From contig NZ_FOWW01000005.1 of the NCBI RefSeq assembly GCF_900115565.1, positions 310,001 through 374,000 of the forward strand: DNA of 64,000 nucleotides, written 5' to 3'. The DNA is from Amycolatopsis arida. Its GTDB lineage: Bacteria > Actinomycetota > Actinomycetes > Mycobacteriales > Pseudonocardiaceae. The notes below the pieces were generated by a model, which had not been told where the DNA came from, ran no database searches, and saw nothing but the letters and a program-made list of their open reading frames with translations. The position numbers and the translations under genes are program-made. Of the stretch, positions 18,162 through 26,982 are shown one piece after another (within the stretch, counting starts at the first letter, position 1; each line of letters starts with the position of its first letter).

Positions 18162-19061
18162 GTGCACGACGGGAAAAGCTCCGGGCGGCTCCTCCCGGTC
18201 CGCGCCGGAAACGTGGCCAGGGCGGCCGGGGAGGACGACGGCCCCTGGGTCGAGGACGTGCTCGGCGCCGACCTGCTCGACGACGAACTGGTCGACCGCG
18301 AGTACCTCCGCGAGGTCTTCCGGGAACCCGCCCGCTACCTCCCGCCACCGCGGACCACGGCGCCGGGGAAGCTACGGCCGCGCCGGCCGTCCCGCGAGCC
18401 GGAGAGCCGGCTGGCCCGGCGGGCGAAGCTGCTCGGGCTGATCCTCGCCGCGGCGTTGCTGTTCGGCGCGGTGGTCGCCGCGTCACTGCTCGCCCAGCAA
18501 CGCGAACTGGCCCGCGGCGACGCCGACGCCGCCGCGGGCCTGCAGATCACCGGCGCGGCCGCCCTCGGTGGGTTCGTCATGCCGACCGACCTCCCGTCCA
18601 CCCCCGCCACGACCCACCCGACGCCGACCTCCACCGCCGCGTCCCCCGAGCCGCGGCGCGGTGAGGGGTCGGCGGAGCGGCCGACCGGCGAGCCCGGCAC
18701 CGCACCGGCCGCGGCGACGGGCTCGCCGGTCACCAGCGCCCCACTCGCCCCTGCCGCCGACCGGCTCGGCACCGTCCGGGAATTCTACCGGCTGATCGAC
18801 GTCGCCCCCGAGCACGCGCTCGGGCTGCTCGACCCGGTGCTCGTCGGCGATCGGACCGGCGACCTGGTGCGCGCGTGGTCCGCCATGACGGCGGTGACCC
18901 TGGAGTCGGTGCGGGAGCAGGCGGACGGGTCGATCCTCGCCGTGGTGACGATGCTGCAGCCGGACGGCCGCCGGCTGCGGGTGACCCACGTCCTGGACCT
19001 GGCCGACGGCCCGGCCGGGGTGATCTCCCAGGTCCGCCTGGTGTCCGCCCGGCACATCTGA
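18162..19061 (+). CDS. Single-pass membrane protein upstream of the Ser/Thr kinase, hypothetical
   Basis: This is a 299-aa protein. Residues 1-85 are cytoplasmic, acidic then basic (WVEDVLGADLLDDELVDREY); 89-111 form a membrane helix (LLGLILAAALLFGAVVAASLL). Then comes a Thr/Pro/Ser-rich linker (about 135-195) and a C-terminal domain of ~100 residues (TVREFYRLIDVAPEHALGLL to VISQVRLVSA) that looks like a small NTF2-like sensor domain; that fold call is a guess. GTG at 18162 is the most plausible start (weak GAGGCGAG upstream). It precedes the kinase by 195 bp. Confidence 0.75.
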   Translation: MHDGKSSGRLLPVRAGNVARAAGEDDGPWVEDVLGADLLDDELVDREYLREVFREPARYLPPPRTTAPGKLRPRRPSREPESRLARRAKLLGLILAAALLFGAVVAASLLAQQRELARGDADAAAGLQITGAAALGGFVMPTDLPSTPATTHPTPTSTAASPEPRRGEGSAERPTGEPGTAPAAATGSPVTSAPLAPAADRLGTVREFYRLIDVAPEHALGLLDPVLVGDRTGDLVRAWSAMTAVTLESVREQADGSILAVVTMLQPDGRRLRVTHVLDLADGPAGVISQVRLVSARHI

Positions 19062-19256
19062 GCCCGCCGGCGGCATGACGGCGCGCACCGTGCCGGGTGT
19101 GTGTGCGCAGAGTGAGGACTCTAGCCTTGTTCTCGGTCGGTCTCGGCGGAACCGGCACACAGACGATCGAGTTGCGCCTACGCTCCTGGAACGCGGCGCA
19201 CCGTCTCGCGCTTCGCCGTTGCCCGGACTGACGCCAATGCCCCGAAGGAGGGTCGC

Positions 19257-20816
19257 GTGAGCGACGAGGGTCGCCTGGTCGCCGGCCGGTACAGCATCAT
19301 CCGGCGGATCGGCACGGGAGCCATGGGGGCCGTCTGGCAGGCACACGACGAGGTGCTACACCGGACGGTCGCGATCAAGCAGCTGCTCCTGCAGCCGGGA
19401 CTCGACGAGCACGAGGCCGAGGACGCCCGCCAGCGCACGATGCGCGAGGGCCGGATCGCCGCCCGGCTGCACCACCCCAACGCGATCAGCGTGTTCGACG
19501 TCGTCACCGACGAGAACGGCCAGCCATGCCTGATCATGGAGTACCTCGACTCCACGAGCCTCGCGGCCGTGCTGCAGGAGCGCGGGACGCTGCCGCCGCG
19601 GGAGGTCGCCCGGATCGGGGCGCAGGTCGCCGCCGCGCTCAAGGAGGCGCACGCGGTGGGCATCGTGCACCGCGACATCAAGCCCGGCAACATCCTGCTG
19701 TCCGGCAACGGGCTGGTGAAGATCACCGACTTCGGCATCTCCCGGGCCAAGGACGACGTCACCGTCACCAAGACCGGGATGATCGCCGGCACCCCGGCCT
19801 ATCTGGCGCCGGAGGTGGCGATCGGCGGCGACCCCGGCCCGGAGTCGGACGTGTTCTCGCTCGGCTCCACGCTGTACGCGGCGTGCGAGGGGCAGCCCCC
19901 GTTCGGGCTCAGCGAGAACACGCTCGGCCTGCTGCACGCCGTCGCCGCCGGGCAGATCAACCCGCCGCGCCAGTCCGGGCCGCTGGCCAGCGTGCTCGCG
20001 GTGCTGCTGCACCCCGAGGTCGAGCACCGGCCGACCGCCGCGGAGTGCGAGGAGCTGCTCGCCGCCGTCGCCAGGGGCGAGACCCCGCTCGGCGGGCCGG
20101 CGGACGCGACCAGGGTCGCGCCGGCGGCCGGGGCCGCCGCGCTGGGTGCGGGCGCCGCGGGTGCCGCGGGTGCCGCCGACGAGGACGAGGTGCTGCCGGC
20201 TGGCTACTCGGGCACCCTCGCCGGCGCCGAGCAGGACCTCCACGGCGGCGACGCGGAGGAGGACCGGTTCGTCCCCGCCAGCGGCTACCCGGACGAGGAC
20301 TACGACTACCAGGGACAGCCCGCCGACGCGCAGGCCACCAGGGCGCTGGCGGCCGACCAGGCCGGCCTCACCCGGTTCGACGAGGGATCGTACGACGACC
20401 CCGACTACGTCGGCCCCGAGGACGAACCGGCCGAGGAGAAGCGCCACTGGAAGGTGCCGGCCCTGGTCGGCGCCGTGGTCCTGGCCGGCATGGTGGCCAT
20501 GGGCATCTGGGTGTTCGGCGATTCCGGTCGCGGCACCCAGCAGGTTCCGGACGCCGAGCCGCCCCAGGTCGTCACCTCGACCTCCACCACGGAGTTGACG
20601 ACCACGGAGCCGGAGATCACCGAGCCGGTCGACGAGGAGCCTATGGAGCCTCCGGTCCAGCAGCCCCAGCCGCAGCCCACACAGCAACCCCAGCCGCGGC
20701 CGCAACCGCAGCCCACCAAGCCGACCACCACGAAGACCACCACACCGTCGCGGTCATCATCGACAACGACTCCGCCCCCCACTTCGGATACCACCGTTCC
20801 GTCGACTGACAGCTGA
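19257..20816 (+). CDS. Ser/Thr protein kinase, PknB-type, membrane-anchored
   Basis: This 519-aa kinase looks active. It has a glycine loop IGTGAMGAVW (18-27), catalytic Lys41 in VAIKQ, HRDIKPGN (138-145), DFG (158-160), a Thr-containing activation loop (DDVTVTKTGMIAGTPAYLAPE), and DVFSLG. A ~120-aa acidic Ala-rich juxtamembrane linker leads to a membrane helix (about 399-420) and a short extracytoplasmic tail rich in Pro, Gln and Thr with no PASTA repeat. The GTG start has AAGGAGGG upstream. A pseudokinase gene follows after 75 bp. Confidence 0.95.
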   Translation: MSDEGRLVAGRYSIIRRIGTGAMGAVWQAHDEVLHRTVAIKQLLLQPGLDEHEAEDARQRTMREGRIAARLHHPNAISVFDVVTDENGQPCLIMEYLDSTSLAAVLQERGTLPPREVARIGAQVAAALKEAHAVGIVHRDIKPGNILLSGNGLVKITDFGISRAKDDVTVTKTGMIAGTPAYLAPEVAIGGDPGPESDVFSLGSTLYAACEGQPPFGLSENTLGLLHAVAAGQINPPRQSGPLASVLAVLLHPEVEHRPTAAECEELLAAVARGETPLGGPADATRVAPAAGAAALGAGAAGAAGAADEDEVLPAGYSGTLAGAEQDLHGGDAEEDRFVPASGYPDEDYDYQGQPADAQATRALAADQAGLTRFDEGSYDDPDYVGPEDEPAEEKRHWKVPALVGAVVLAGMVAMGIWVFGDSGRGTQQVPDAEPPQVVTSTSTTELTTTEPEITEPVDEEPMEPPVQQPQPQPTQQPQPRPQPQPTKPTTTKTTTPSRSSSTTTPPPTSDTTVPSTDS

Positions 20817-20891
20817 CGCTCCCGGGCCTGGTCGGAGCCAGCCGATAGGGTGGGCGGCAGGAGTTGACCATCCGCTGGACCCGGGGGTGTT

Positions 20892-21842
20892 GTGACGACC
20901 GAGGGCACGCTCGTCGGCGAGCGGTACCGGCTGGACCAGCCCATCGGCCGGGGCCGCACCGGGATCGTGTGGCTCACCTACGACACCCGCCTGCACCGCA
21001 CGGTGGCCGCCAAACGCTGCTACCTCCCGCCGGGCCTCGAGGGTGAGCGGGCCGAGCGGGCCAGGGAGACCGCGCTGCGCCAGGGCCGCGACGCGATCCG
21101 CGTGGTGCACCCGTGCGCGATCGCCGTGTTCGACGCGCTTCGCGACGGTGACGACGTGTGGCTGGTGATGGAGTACGTCCCCTCCCGCAGCATGGCCGAT
21201 TTCCTCGCCGAGCACGGCGAGCTCACCCCGGAGCAGGCCGCGTTCCTCGGCGTGCAGCTCGGCTCCGCGCTCGCCGCCGCGCACGCCGTGGGCCTGCCAC
21301 ACCGCGGGGTGGAGCCGGGCAACGTGCTGCTCGCCGACGACGGCGGGGTGAAGATCACCGACATCGGGATCGACGGCGGTCCGCTCGACCCCGCCTACCA
21401 GGCGCCGGAGGTCGCCAAGGGCGCGCAAGCCACCGCGGCCGCGGACGCGTTCTCGCTCGGCGCGACCCTGTTCCGCGCCGTGGAGGGGATGCCGCCGTTC
21501 GGCCCGGACGGCACGGGTGAGCCGGTGCCCCCGCGGCGGTCCGGTCCGCTGACCGGCGCGCTGCTCAAGTTGCTGCGCGACGACCCCATGCTGCGGCCCA
21601 CGATGACCGACACCGTCACCTCGTTGAAGGCGATCACCCAGGGGCAGCAGGCGGCGATCGTGCCGCCCACGGCGCCGGCGATGCCGACCGTGCCGGTGCT
21701 GCCGGCCACGCGGGTGCGCCCGCACGCCCCGCCCCCGGCGCCGACGCGCACCGGGCCGGACGTGCGGAGGTGGGTGCTCACGGCGGTGGCCGTGCTGGTC
21801 GCGGTCCTGGTCGGGATCGCCGTCGCGGAGCTCTTCTTCTAG
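20892..21842 (+). CDS. Tail-anchored pseudokinase of the PknB family
   Basis: This is a 316-aa protein with a kinase fold but a broken active site. The glycine loop IGRGRTGIVW and Lys41 (VAAK) remain. The catalytic loop HRDxKPxN is HRGVEPGN, so the catalytic Asp is Gly and the Lys is Glu. DFG reads DIG, and the activation loop is only about 10 residues long without a Thr. It keeps APE and DAFSLG. After a Pro-rich linker a membrane helix (about 292-314) ends the protein with no outer domain. GTG at 20892 has GGGGGTG upstream. It probably works as an allosteric partner or scaffold for the neighbouring active kinase (inference). Confidence 0.9.
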   Translation: MTTEGTLVGERYRLDQPIGRGRTGIVWLTYDTRLHRTVAAKRCYLPPGLEGERAERARETALRQGRDAIRVVHPCAIAVFDALRDGDDVWLVMEYVPSRSMADFLAEHGELTPEQAAFLGVQLGSALAAAHAVGLPHRGVEPGNVLLADDGGVKITDIGIDGGPLDPAYQAPEVAKGAQATAAADAFSLGATLFRAVEGMPPFGPDGTGEPVPPRRSGPLTGALLKLLRDDPMLRPTMTDTVTSLKAITQGQQAAIVPPTAPAMPTVPVLPATRVRPHAPPPAPTRTGPDVRRWVLTAVAVLVAVLVGIAVAELFF

Positions 21843-21861
21843 CGCGGCGAAGCTCTTCTTC

Positions 21862-21876
21862 CAGCCCGCCGGGCTG
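21862..21876 (+). terminator. Hairpin after the pseudokinase gene
   Basis: CAGCCC-GCC-GGGCTG, followed by TTCTTCC, lies 20 bp past the stop codon. Confidence 0.5.
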
Positions 21877-21877
21877 T

Positions 21878-21923
21878 TCTTCCAGCCGACGACCCGAGCG
21901 TCTTCCAGCCGACGACCCGAGCG
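21878..21923. repeat. Perfect 23-bp tandem duplication
   Basis: A 23-bp unit beginning TCTTCCAGCCGACGACCCGA occurs twice head to tail (21878-21900 and 21901-21923). A related TTCTTCCAGCC lies just before it, so the array may be growing by slippage. It lies between convergent genes. Confidence 0.85.
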
Positions 21924-21944
21924 CCGGCCCCGCGGCCGTTCCCG

Positions 21945-22847
21945 CTAGCGCTGCGGGGACTTTGCGCGCAGCGTGTCGATCAGCAACCGCACCGCGGGCA
22001 GGTCGCGGGAGTGGGCGGCCACCACGGCGTGGATTTGGCGCACCGGCTCGGGCCGGCGGATGCGGCGCACCACGACGCCGGGGTGCGGCATGCCGAGCCC
22101 GAGCTCGGGAACGAGCGTGACGCCGAGGCCGGCGGCCACGAAGCCCTGCGCGGTCGGGTAGTCCTCCGCCTCGACGGTGAGGTTCGGCGCGAACCCGGTC
22201 GCGGCGCAGGCGTCGAGCAGGATCCGCTGGCAGGGACTCGACCGCGTCCAGTGCTTGCCGATCCACGGCTCCTCGGCGAGGTCGGCGAGGTCCACCACGC
22301 GCTGGCGGGCCAGCGGATGCCCCTCGGGCAGCACCACGCGGTACGGGTCGTCGAGGAGGTGGGCCGACGTCACGTGCGGCGCGGGCGGCTCGCGGCGCGG
22401 AAACACCACGATCGCCACGTCCACCTCCCCGACGGCGACCAGCGGCAGCGGGTCGTCCGGCTCGGACAGCCGCAGGTCGAGCCGGACGCCGGGGAACTCG
22501 CGGCGCACCGCGGCCACCGCGGGTGGCACGAGCGCGGTGCCGGCGGTGGCGAAGTACCGGATGGACAGCCGCCCGGTGCGACCCTCCTTCAGGTCGGTGA
22601 GTGCGGCCTCCGCGGCGGCCAACTGCGTGCTCACCAGCTCGGCGTGCTCGGCCAGCAGGCTGCCCGCCGGGGTCGGCCGCACCCCACGACCGGCCCGTTC
22701 CAGCAGCGGAACCCCCGCCTCCCGCTCCAGCGTGGACAGCTGCTGGCTCACCGCGGACGGCGTGTAGCCGAGGTTGCGCGCGGCGGCGGTGATGGAACCG
22801 CTGGTCACCACCGCGCGCAGCACCTGCATTCGCCGCACGTCCAGCAT
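21945..22847 (-). CDS. LysR family transcriptional regulator
   Basis: This is a 300-aa regulator. The N-terminal winged helix (MLDVRRMQVLRAVVTSGSITAAARNLGYTPSAVSQQL region) is followed by the substrate-binding domain (FATAGTALVPPAVAAVRREFPG to PELGLGMPHPGVVVRRI). The ATG at 22847 has GGGGG just upstream and gives a normal LysR length. It is divergent from an EamA-type exporter, the usual arrangement for a LysR regulator and its target. Confidence 0.95.
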   Translation of the reverse strand: MLDVRRMQVLRAVVTSGSITAAARNLGYTPSAVSQQLSTLEREAGVPLLERAGRGVRPTPAGSLLAEHAELVSTQLAAAEAALTDLKEGRTGRLSIRYFATAGTALVPPAVAAVRREFPGVRLDLRLSEPDDPLPLVAVGEVDVAIVVFPRREPPAPHVTSAHLLDDPYRVVLPEGHPLARQRVVDLADLAEEPWIGKHWTRSSPCQRILLDACAATGFAPNLTVEAEDYPTAQGFVAAGLGVTLVPELGLGMPHPGVVVRRIRRPEPVRQIHAVVAAHSRDLPAVRLLIDTLRAKSPQR

Positions 22848-22866
22848 CCCCCGATCGTACAGCTCA

Positions 22867-22885
22867 GCTGAAATGTTCTTCCAGC
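22867..22885. promoter_or_regulatory. Candidate LysR-type binding dyad
   Basis: GCTGAAATGTTCTTCCAGC is an imperfect dyad (GCTGaA / TcCAGC) in the gap between the divergent LysR and EamA genes, 20 bp from the LysR start. It has the size and placement of a LysR recognition site. Confidence 0.4.
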
Positions 22886-22991
22886 AGAATTCGCTTGTCC
22901 TTACGTGCCGACCGGGCCAGGCTGTGGTCATGGCGGATCGTGGCGCCGGGCGGAGATGACCCGGCGGTCACCCGGCGAGGACGAGGACACG

Positions 22992-23909
22992 GTGAGCGAA
23001 GGCAGAGCATTGCTGGCCATGGGGGCACTCGCCCTGATGTGGGGCTCCAGCTTCTTCTGGATCAAGATCGGGCTGAACGCGTTCTCCCCCACCCAGCTCG
23101 TGCTCGTCCGGCTGGTCCTGGGCGCCGCCGTACTGATGGCGCTCTGCCTCGCCCAGCGTCATCGGTTGCCGGCCGGCCGCCGGCTGTGGGCGCACCTGGC
23201 CGTGGCGGCGCTGTTCCACAACGCGGTGCCGTTCCTGCTGTTCGCGATCGGTGAGCAGACCGTGAACTCCGGCGTCACCGGCGTGCTCAACGCCACCACC
23301 CCGCTCTGGGCGCTGGCGGTGGCCCTGGTGTGGGGCCTGGAACGCCGGCCGGGACGGGCGCAGCTCGGCGGCCTCCTGCTCGGCTTCGCCGGGGTCCTCC
23401 TGATCTTCGCGCCGTGGTCGGCCACCGGGCTGGTGAGCTGGGGCGCACTGGCCATCCTGGCCGCGTCGGCCAGCTACGGCTTCGTCATGGTCTACGAGGG
23501 CCGCTTCCTCGCCGACGCCGGTGCCTCGCCGATCGCGCTGGCCGGCGCGCAGATGCTCACCGCGAGCGGCTTCCTGCTGCTGGTGATGCCGGTCGCCGGC
23601 ACCACGCCGATACGGCTGGAACCCGGTGCGCTCGCCGCGGTCGCCGTCCTCGGGGTGTTCTCCACCGGCATCGCGTTCGCGCTGAACTACCGGTTGATCG
23701 CCGCGCAGGGCGCGGTGGCGACCTCGACCGTCGGCTACCTGCTCCCGGTGGTGTCGGTGCTGCTCGGCACGCTCCTGCTGGACGAGGCGCTGAGCCCACG
23801 GGTGGTCGCCGGCATGGTCGTGGTGCTGGTGGGCGTCGCGCTGAGCCGGCGGCGTCCCGCGCCGGTCGCCGTGCCCGCGGCGGCCGAGCCACACGCGCCG
23901 GCAAGGTGA
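22992..23909 (+). CDS. EamA/DMT family transporter
   Basis: This 305-aa protein has ten hydrophobic segments in two EamA repeats: GALALMWGSSFFWIKIGL opens the first and GALAILAASASYGFVMVYEG the second. DMT members export metabolites or drugs; the substrate cannot be read from sequence. GTG at 22992 was chosen because it starts directly before the first helix; ATG codons at 22956 and upstream give longer tails. It is probably controlled by the divergent LysR gene. It ends four bases before the stop of the next, convergent gene. Confidence 0.93.
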   Translation: MSEGRALLAMGALALMWGSSFFWIKIGLNAFSPTQLVLVRLVLGAAVLMALCLAQRHRLPAGRRLWAHLAVAALFHNAVPFLLFAIGEQTVNSGVTGVLNATTPLWALAVALVWGLERRPGRAQLGGLLLGFAGVLLIFAPWSATGLVSWGALAILAASASYGFVMVYEGRFLADAGASPIALAGAQMLTASGFLLLVMPVAGTTPIRLEPGALAAVAVLGVFSTGIAFALNYRLIAAQGAVATSTVGYLLPVVSVLLGTLLLDEALSPRVVAGMVVVLVGVALSRRRPAPVAVPAAAEPHAPAR

Positions 23910-23913
23910 GGCG

Positions 23914-24990
23914 TCAACCGGACCGGTCCTCCTCCGCCCTGCGGCGGACCCGGCGGCGCCGCTCCCGCACGCCGTAGGTCGCGGCCAGCACGGCGTCCTC
24001 CGACTCGAGGCTCGAGCCCAGCGCGCCGGCCACCGTGCCGAGCGAGCTGGCCAGCCACGCCAGGCGGGTGTAGTCGCCCAGCCCCACGGGGTGCCGGAGT
24101 TGGGAGGCCAGGTAGTCGTCGGCGATCACCACCATCGCCGCCAGCGCGGTCAGGCCGAACAGCACCACGTACATGCACGCCACGCCGATGAGCAGGGTCA
24201 GCACCGTCACGCCGTTGTAGAGAGCCGCCTCGCGCCAGGGTCGCCCGCGCTCCCACAGCCCGTGGTGGAGGATGATCCAGGTGACCATCACCGCGATGGC
24301 GAACACGCTGACCATCGCCAGCCGGACCACGGTGAGCGCGTCGGCCATCGACCAGATGGTCGAGTAGAAGACACCGAACGCGCCGGTCGCGGCGGCCGCC
24401 GCGAGGGACGTGGACAGGCTGGGCACCAGCCGCCACGGCCGGTTGTCCCGCACCATGCCGGCCATCAGCCGCAGCCGCCCGCGCAGCCCGACCAGCACGA
24501 GCGAGATGTCCACGCCCTCGGTCGGGGAGTCCACCCTGCGCAGCGAGGACAGCCGGCCCTTCCCCGAGGCCAGCGCCGGCAGGCGCGCCACGTCGGCCAG
24601 CTCCCCCAGCACCATCACCAACACCTCCCGGACCCGGGTGCGGGCGCACAGCCAGCCGGCACCGGGTAGCGAGATCAGCGCGACGCCGTGCCGCCGGTCG
24701 AGGTCGGCGATCACCGGACGGGTGCCGATCCGCCTCGGCAGGTCGGTGAGGCACACCATCAGGTCCCAGCCCCGCCGCGGCCGCCAATCCCGGGCGGTCT
24801 CCACGAGTCGGAGGTTGTTGTCCGGGTCCAGTGCCAGCGGCTCGGAGACCACCTCGAACCGCCAGCGGAAGCCGTCCCCGCCGCGCCGGTCGAGCACCTC
24901 GGGCAGCTCAGCGGCCAGTTGGTCGGCCAGCTCGGTGGCAAACCCGGGATCGGCCAGCAGGCCGACCACACGGGTCCGTTCGGCGGGCAC
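23914..24990 (-). CDS. Membrane protein with N-terminal soluble domain, unknown function
   Basis: This is a 358-aa protein. About 160 residues form a soluble domain (VVGLLADPGFATELADQLAAELPEVL, then a basic RDWRPRRGWDLMVCLTDLPRRIGTRP). Four hydrophobic segments follow (about 195-310: TGAFGVFYSTIWSM, LAMVSVFAIAVMVTWIILH, NGVTVLTLLIGVACMYVVLFG) and a basic tail (RERRRRVRRRAEE). GGAGGGGAGG precedes the GTG at 24990. I recognise the layout as common in actinomycetes but cannot assign a role. It is divergent from the surface-protein gene. Confidence 0.75.
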   Translation of the reverse strand: MPAERTRVVGLLADPGFATELADQLAAELPEVLDRRGGDGFRWRFEVVSEPLALDPDNNLRLVETARDWRPRRGWDLMVCLTDLPRRIGTRPVIADLDRRHGVALISLPGAGWLCARTRVREVLVMVLGELADVARLPALASGKGRLSSLRRVDSPTEGVDISLVLVGLRGRLRLMAGMVRDNRPWRLVPSLSTSLAAAAATGAFGVFYSTIWSMADALTVVRLAMVSVFAIAVMVTWIILHHGLWERGRPWREAALYNGVTVLTLLIGVACMYVVLFGLTALAAMVVIADDYLASQLRHPVGLGDYTRLAWLASSLGTVAGALGSSLESEDAVLAATYGVRERRRRVRRRAEEDRSG

Positions 24991-25195
24991 GGCACTCCTC
25001 CCCTCCTCGGACACGGCCGGACGTGGAACTACCCCGGTATCTCGCCCGGATAACGTTTCGCCGGAACCACCTTCCGGTCCCGGGCGGCCCGCTAGCGTCC
25101 GGACGGTCGAACAAGCGAGGCCGCGCCGGGTGGCGTCAGGTGGCGAGTCGGGGCGTTCCGCCGCCGGCGGGCGGCCGATCCTGGGGAGAACGCCC

Positions 25196-26920
25196 TTGTC
25201 AGTCACGAACCTCCGCCGAGCGGTGGGGGCGATGGTCGACGCCGTCCTGGTCGATGCCACCGCCCTCGCGCCCGCCGCGGTCGCCGAGGAGCCGACCGCA
25301 CCGGGCGTGCCGACCGCGCCGACCACGCCGAGCACCGCCGATCCGTCCATGTCGCCGGCACCGACATCGCCACCGACGTCGAGCCCCGCGCCGACCCAGC
25401 CCCAGGAGGAGGGGTCGGACCTGAGCGTCACCGCGTCGGTGCCCGGCCGGGCGTTCCTGCTCCGCGAGCGGATCCCGATCACGATCACGATCCGCAACGA
25501 GGGTCCGGGCGACGCCACCGCGGTCAAGGCCCACCATCGGACCCTCAGCGGTTCCCGGCTTCGGATCGACCCCTGGGAGTGGCGCGACTTCGACCCGTCC
25601 GGCGAGGGCGGCGGCCTCGCGGCCGGCGAGGAGCGGATTATGGAGGTCGCCGGCGAGGTCTGGGAGTGGACCGGCGCCGGGCCGGTGGTGCGGCTCGAGG
25701 TGAGCGCCACCAACGACCGGCGAGCGGAGAACAACAGTGCCGAGGTGCCCATCCGGCTGGTCTCGCCGGAGGAGACCAAGGCGCCGGTGAGCGGGCTGGT
25801 GTTCGGCGACCGCAACCACAACGGCGCCCCCGATCCCGGCGAAGGACTGGCCGGCGTTCGCGTCGACCTGCACCGGGGCACGGCCTACGAGCACGGGATC
25901 ACCGGCCCGGACGGCCGGTTCCTGTTCGCCGACGTGCCCGCGGGGGTGAATCACCTCGTCCTGAGCGACGCGCCGGGCGGCTGGATCGTGCCCTACGGAG
26001 CGGACGGCACGGTGGACGGCACGGACCGGAGCGAGAACATCCTGGTTCGCGGCGAGCGGCCGCTGCGCGAGACCCTGCGGGCGGAGGCCAGGTTCACCGA
26101 GCCCACGTACGCCCCGGGCACGACCGCGACGCTGACCGTCACGCTCACCAACACCGGGGACCGGCCGCTGTCCGGCATCGTGGCCGCCTGTGACCCGTCC
26201 GGCGAGGGGCCGCACCTGCGCGGTACCGACGACCCCGCCCGCTGGGGCGAGTTGGCCTGGGGCGGGGGCGTCTCCCTCACGCCGGGGCAGACCCGGGCCT
26301 TCACCGTGACCGGCGTCGTGCCGGACCACGCGATCGACCATGGTGTGGTGTTCGTGACCTGCAATGTCGGGGACGATCCGACCTACGTCCGCGGCTTCCC
26401 GGTGATGGAGGCCGAGGCGAAGGTGCCGGGCCTGCGCGGCGACACCCACGGCTGGCTGCTCCGCGACCGCGGCCTCGAGACCCCCGGCGAGCCGATCCCG
26501 AACACCGAGGTGCGGCTGCTCGACCGGGCGACCGGCGAGGTGGTCGCGACCACGGTGTCCGACGCCGAAGGCCGGCTGGGCTACACCGACATCCCCGCCG
26601 GCCGGTACACGCCACACATCATCGGACCGTGGAAGGTGGTCGACGAGAAGTCCTTCGTGCCGGTGATCCTCGGCAAGCACCCACGGCCGGGCTGGACGAT
26701 CCATGTCGAGCCCGGGCCGGACCCGCGCGATCCCGACGCCCCGGCACCGACTCCGCCGGCCGATTCGGCGGGCACCCCGCCCCGCTCGCCCGCCGGCGGC
26801 GCGGGTTCCGGGCTGGCCGACACCGGGCTGGACCTCGCCGCCCCGCTGGGCACCGGGGTCGGGCTCCTGGCTGCCGGGGCGGCACTGGCGCTGCTGGCCC
26901 GCCGCGCGCGCACGACGTGA
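25196..26920 (+). CDS. SdrD B-like surface protein with LAxTG sortase signal
   Basis: This 574-aa exported protein contains a Pro/Thr/Ser linker, a CARDB-like domain (about residues 75-190), an SdrD B-like domain (VSGLVFGDRNHNGAPDPGEGL, about 200-280), a DUF11-like domain (TATLTVTLTNTGDRPLSG) and a second SdrD/CnaB-like domain (VRLLDRATGEVVATTVSDAEGRL). The C-terminus has LADTG, a hydrophobic stretch and ARRARTT, the class E sortase signal of high-GC actinobacteria. TTG at 25196 with GGGGAGAA upstream is the best start. Oddly, the putative signal-peptide core (AMVDAVLVDATALAPAAVA) holds two Asp residues. Confidence 0.85.
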   Translation: MSVTNLRRAVGAMVDAVLVDATALAPAAVAEEPTAPGVPTAPTTPSTADPSMSPAPTSPPTSSPAPTQPQEEGSDLSVTASVPGRAFLLRERIPITITIRNEGPGDATAVKAHHRTLSGSRLRIDPWEWRDFDPSGEGGGLAAGEERIMEVAGEVWEWTGAGPVVRLEVSATNDRRAENNSAEVPIRLVSPEETKAPVSGLVFGDRNHNGAPDPGEGLAGVRVDLHRGTAYEHGITGPDGRFLFADVPAGVNHLVLSDAPGGWIVPYGADGTVDGTDRSENILVRGERPLRETLRAEARFTEPTYAPGTTATLTVTLTNTGDRPLSGIVAACDPSGEGPHLRGTDDPARWGELAWGGGVSLTPGQTRAFTVTGVVPDHAIDHGVVFVTCNVGDDPTYVRGFPVMEAEAKVPGLRGDTHGWLLRDRGLETPGEPIPNTEVRLLDRATGEVVATTVSDAEGRLGYTDIPAGRYTPHIIGPWKVVDEKSFVPVILGKHPRPGWTIHVEPGPDPRDPDAPAPTPPADSAGTPPRSPAGGAGSGLADTGLDLAAPLGTGVGLLAAGAALALLARRARTT

Positions 26921-26982
26921 GCTGCCCTCCCGCCCGCCCGCCCCGGCCCGCGGCGGGCGGGAGGCCGCGGCGTCAGGCCGAG

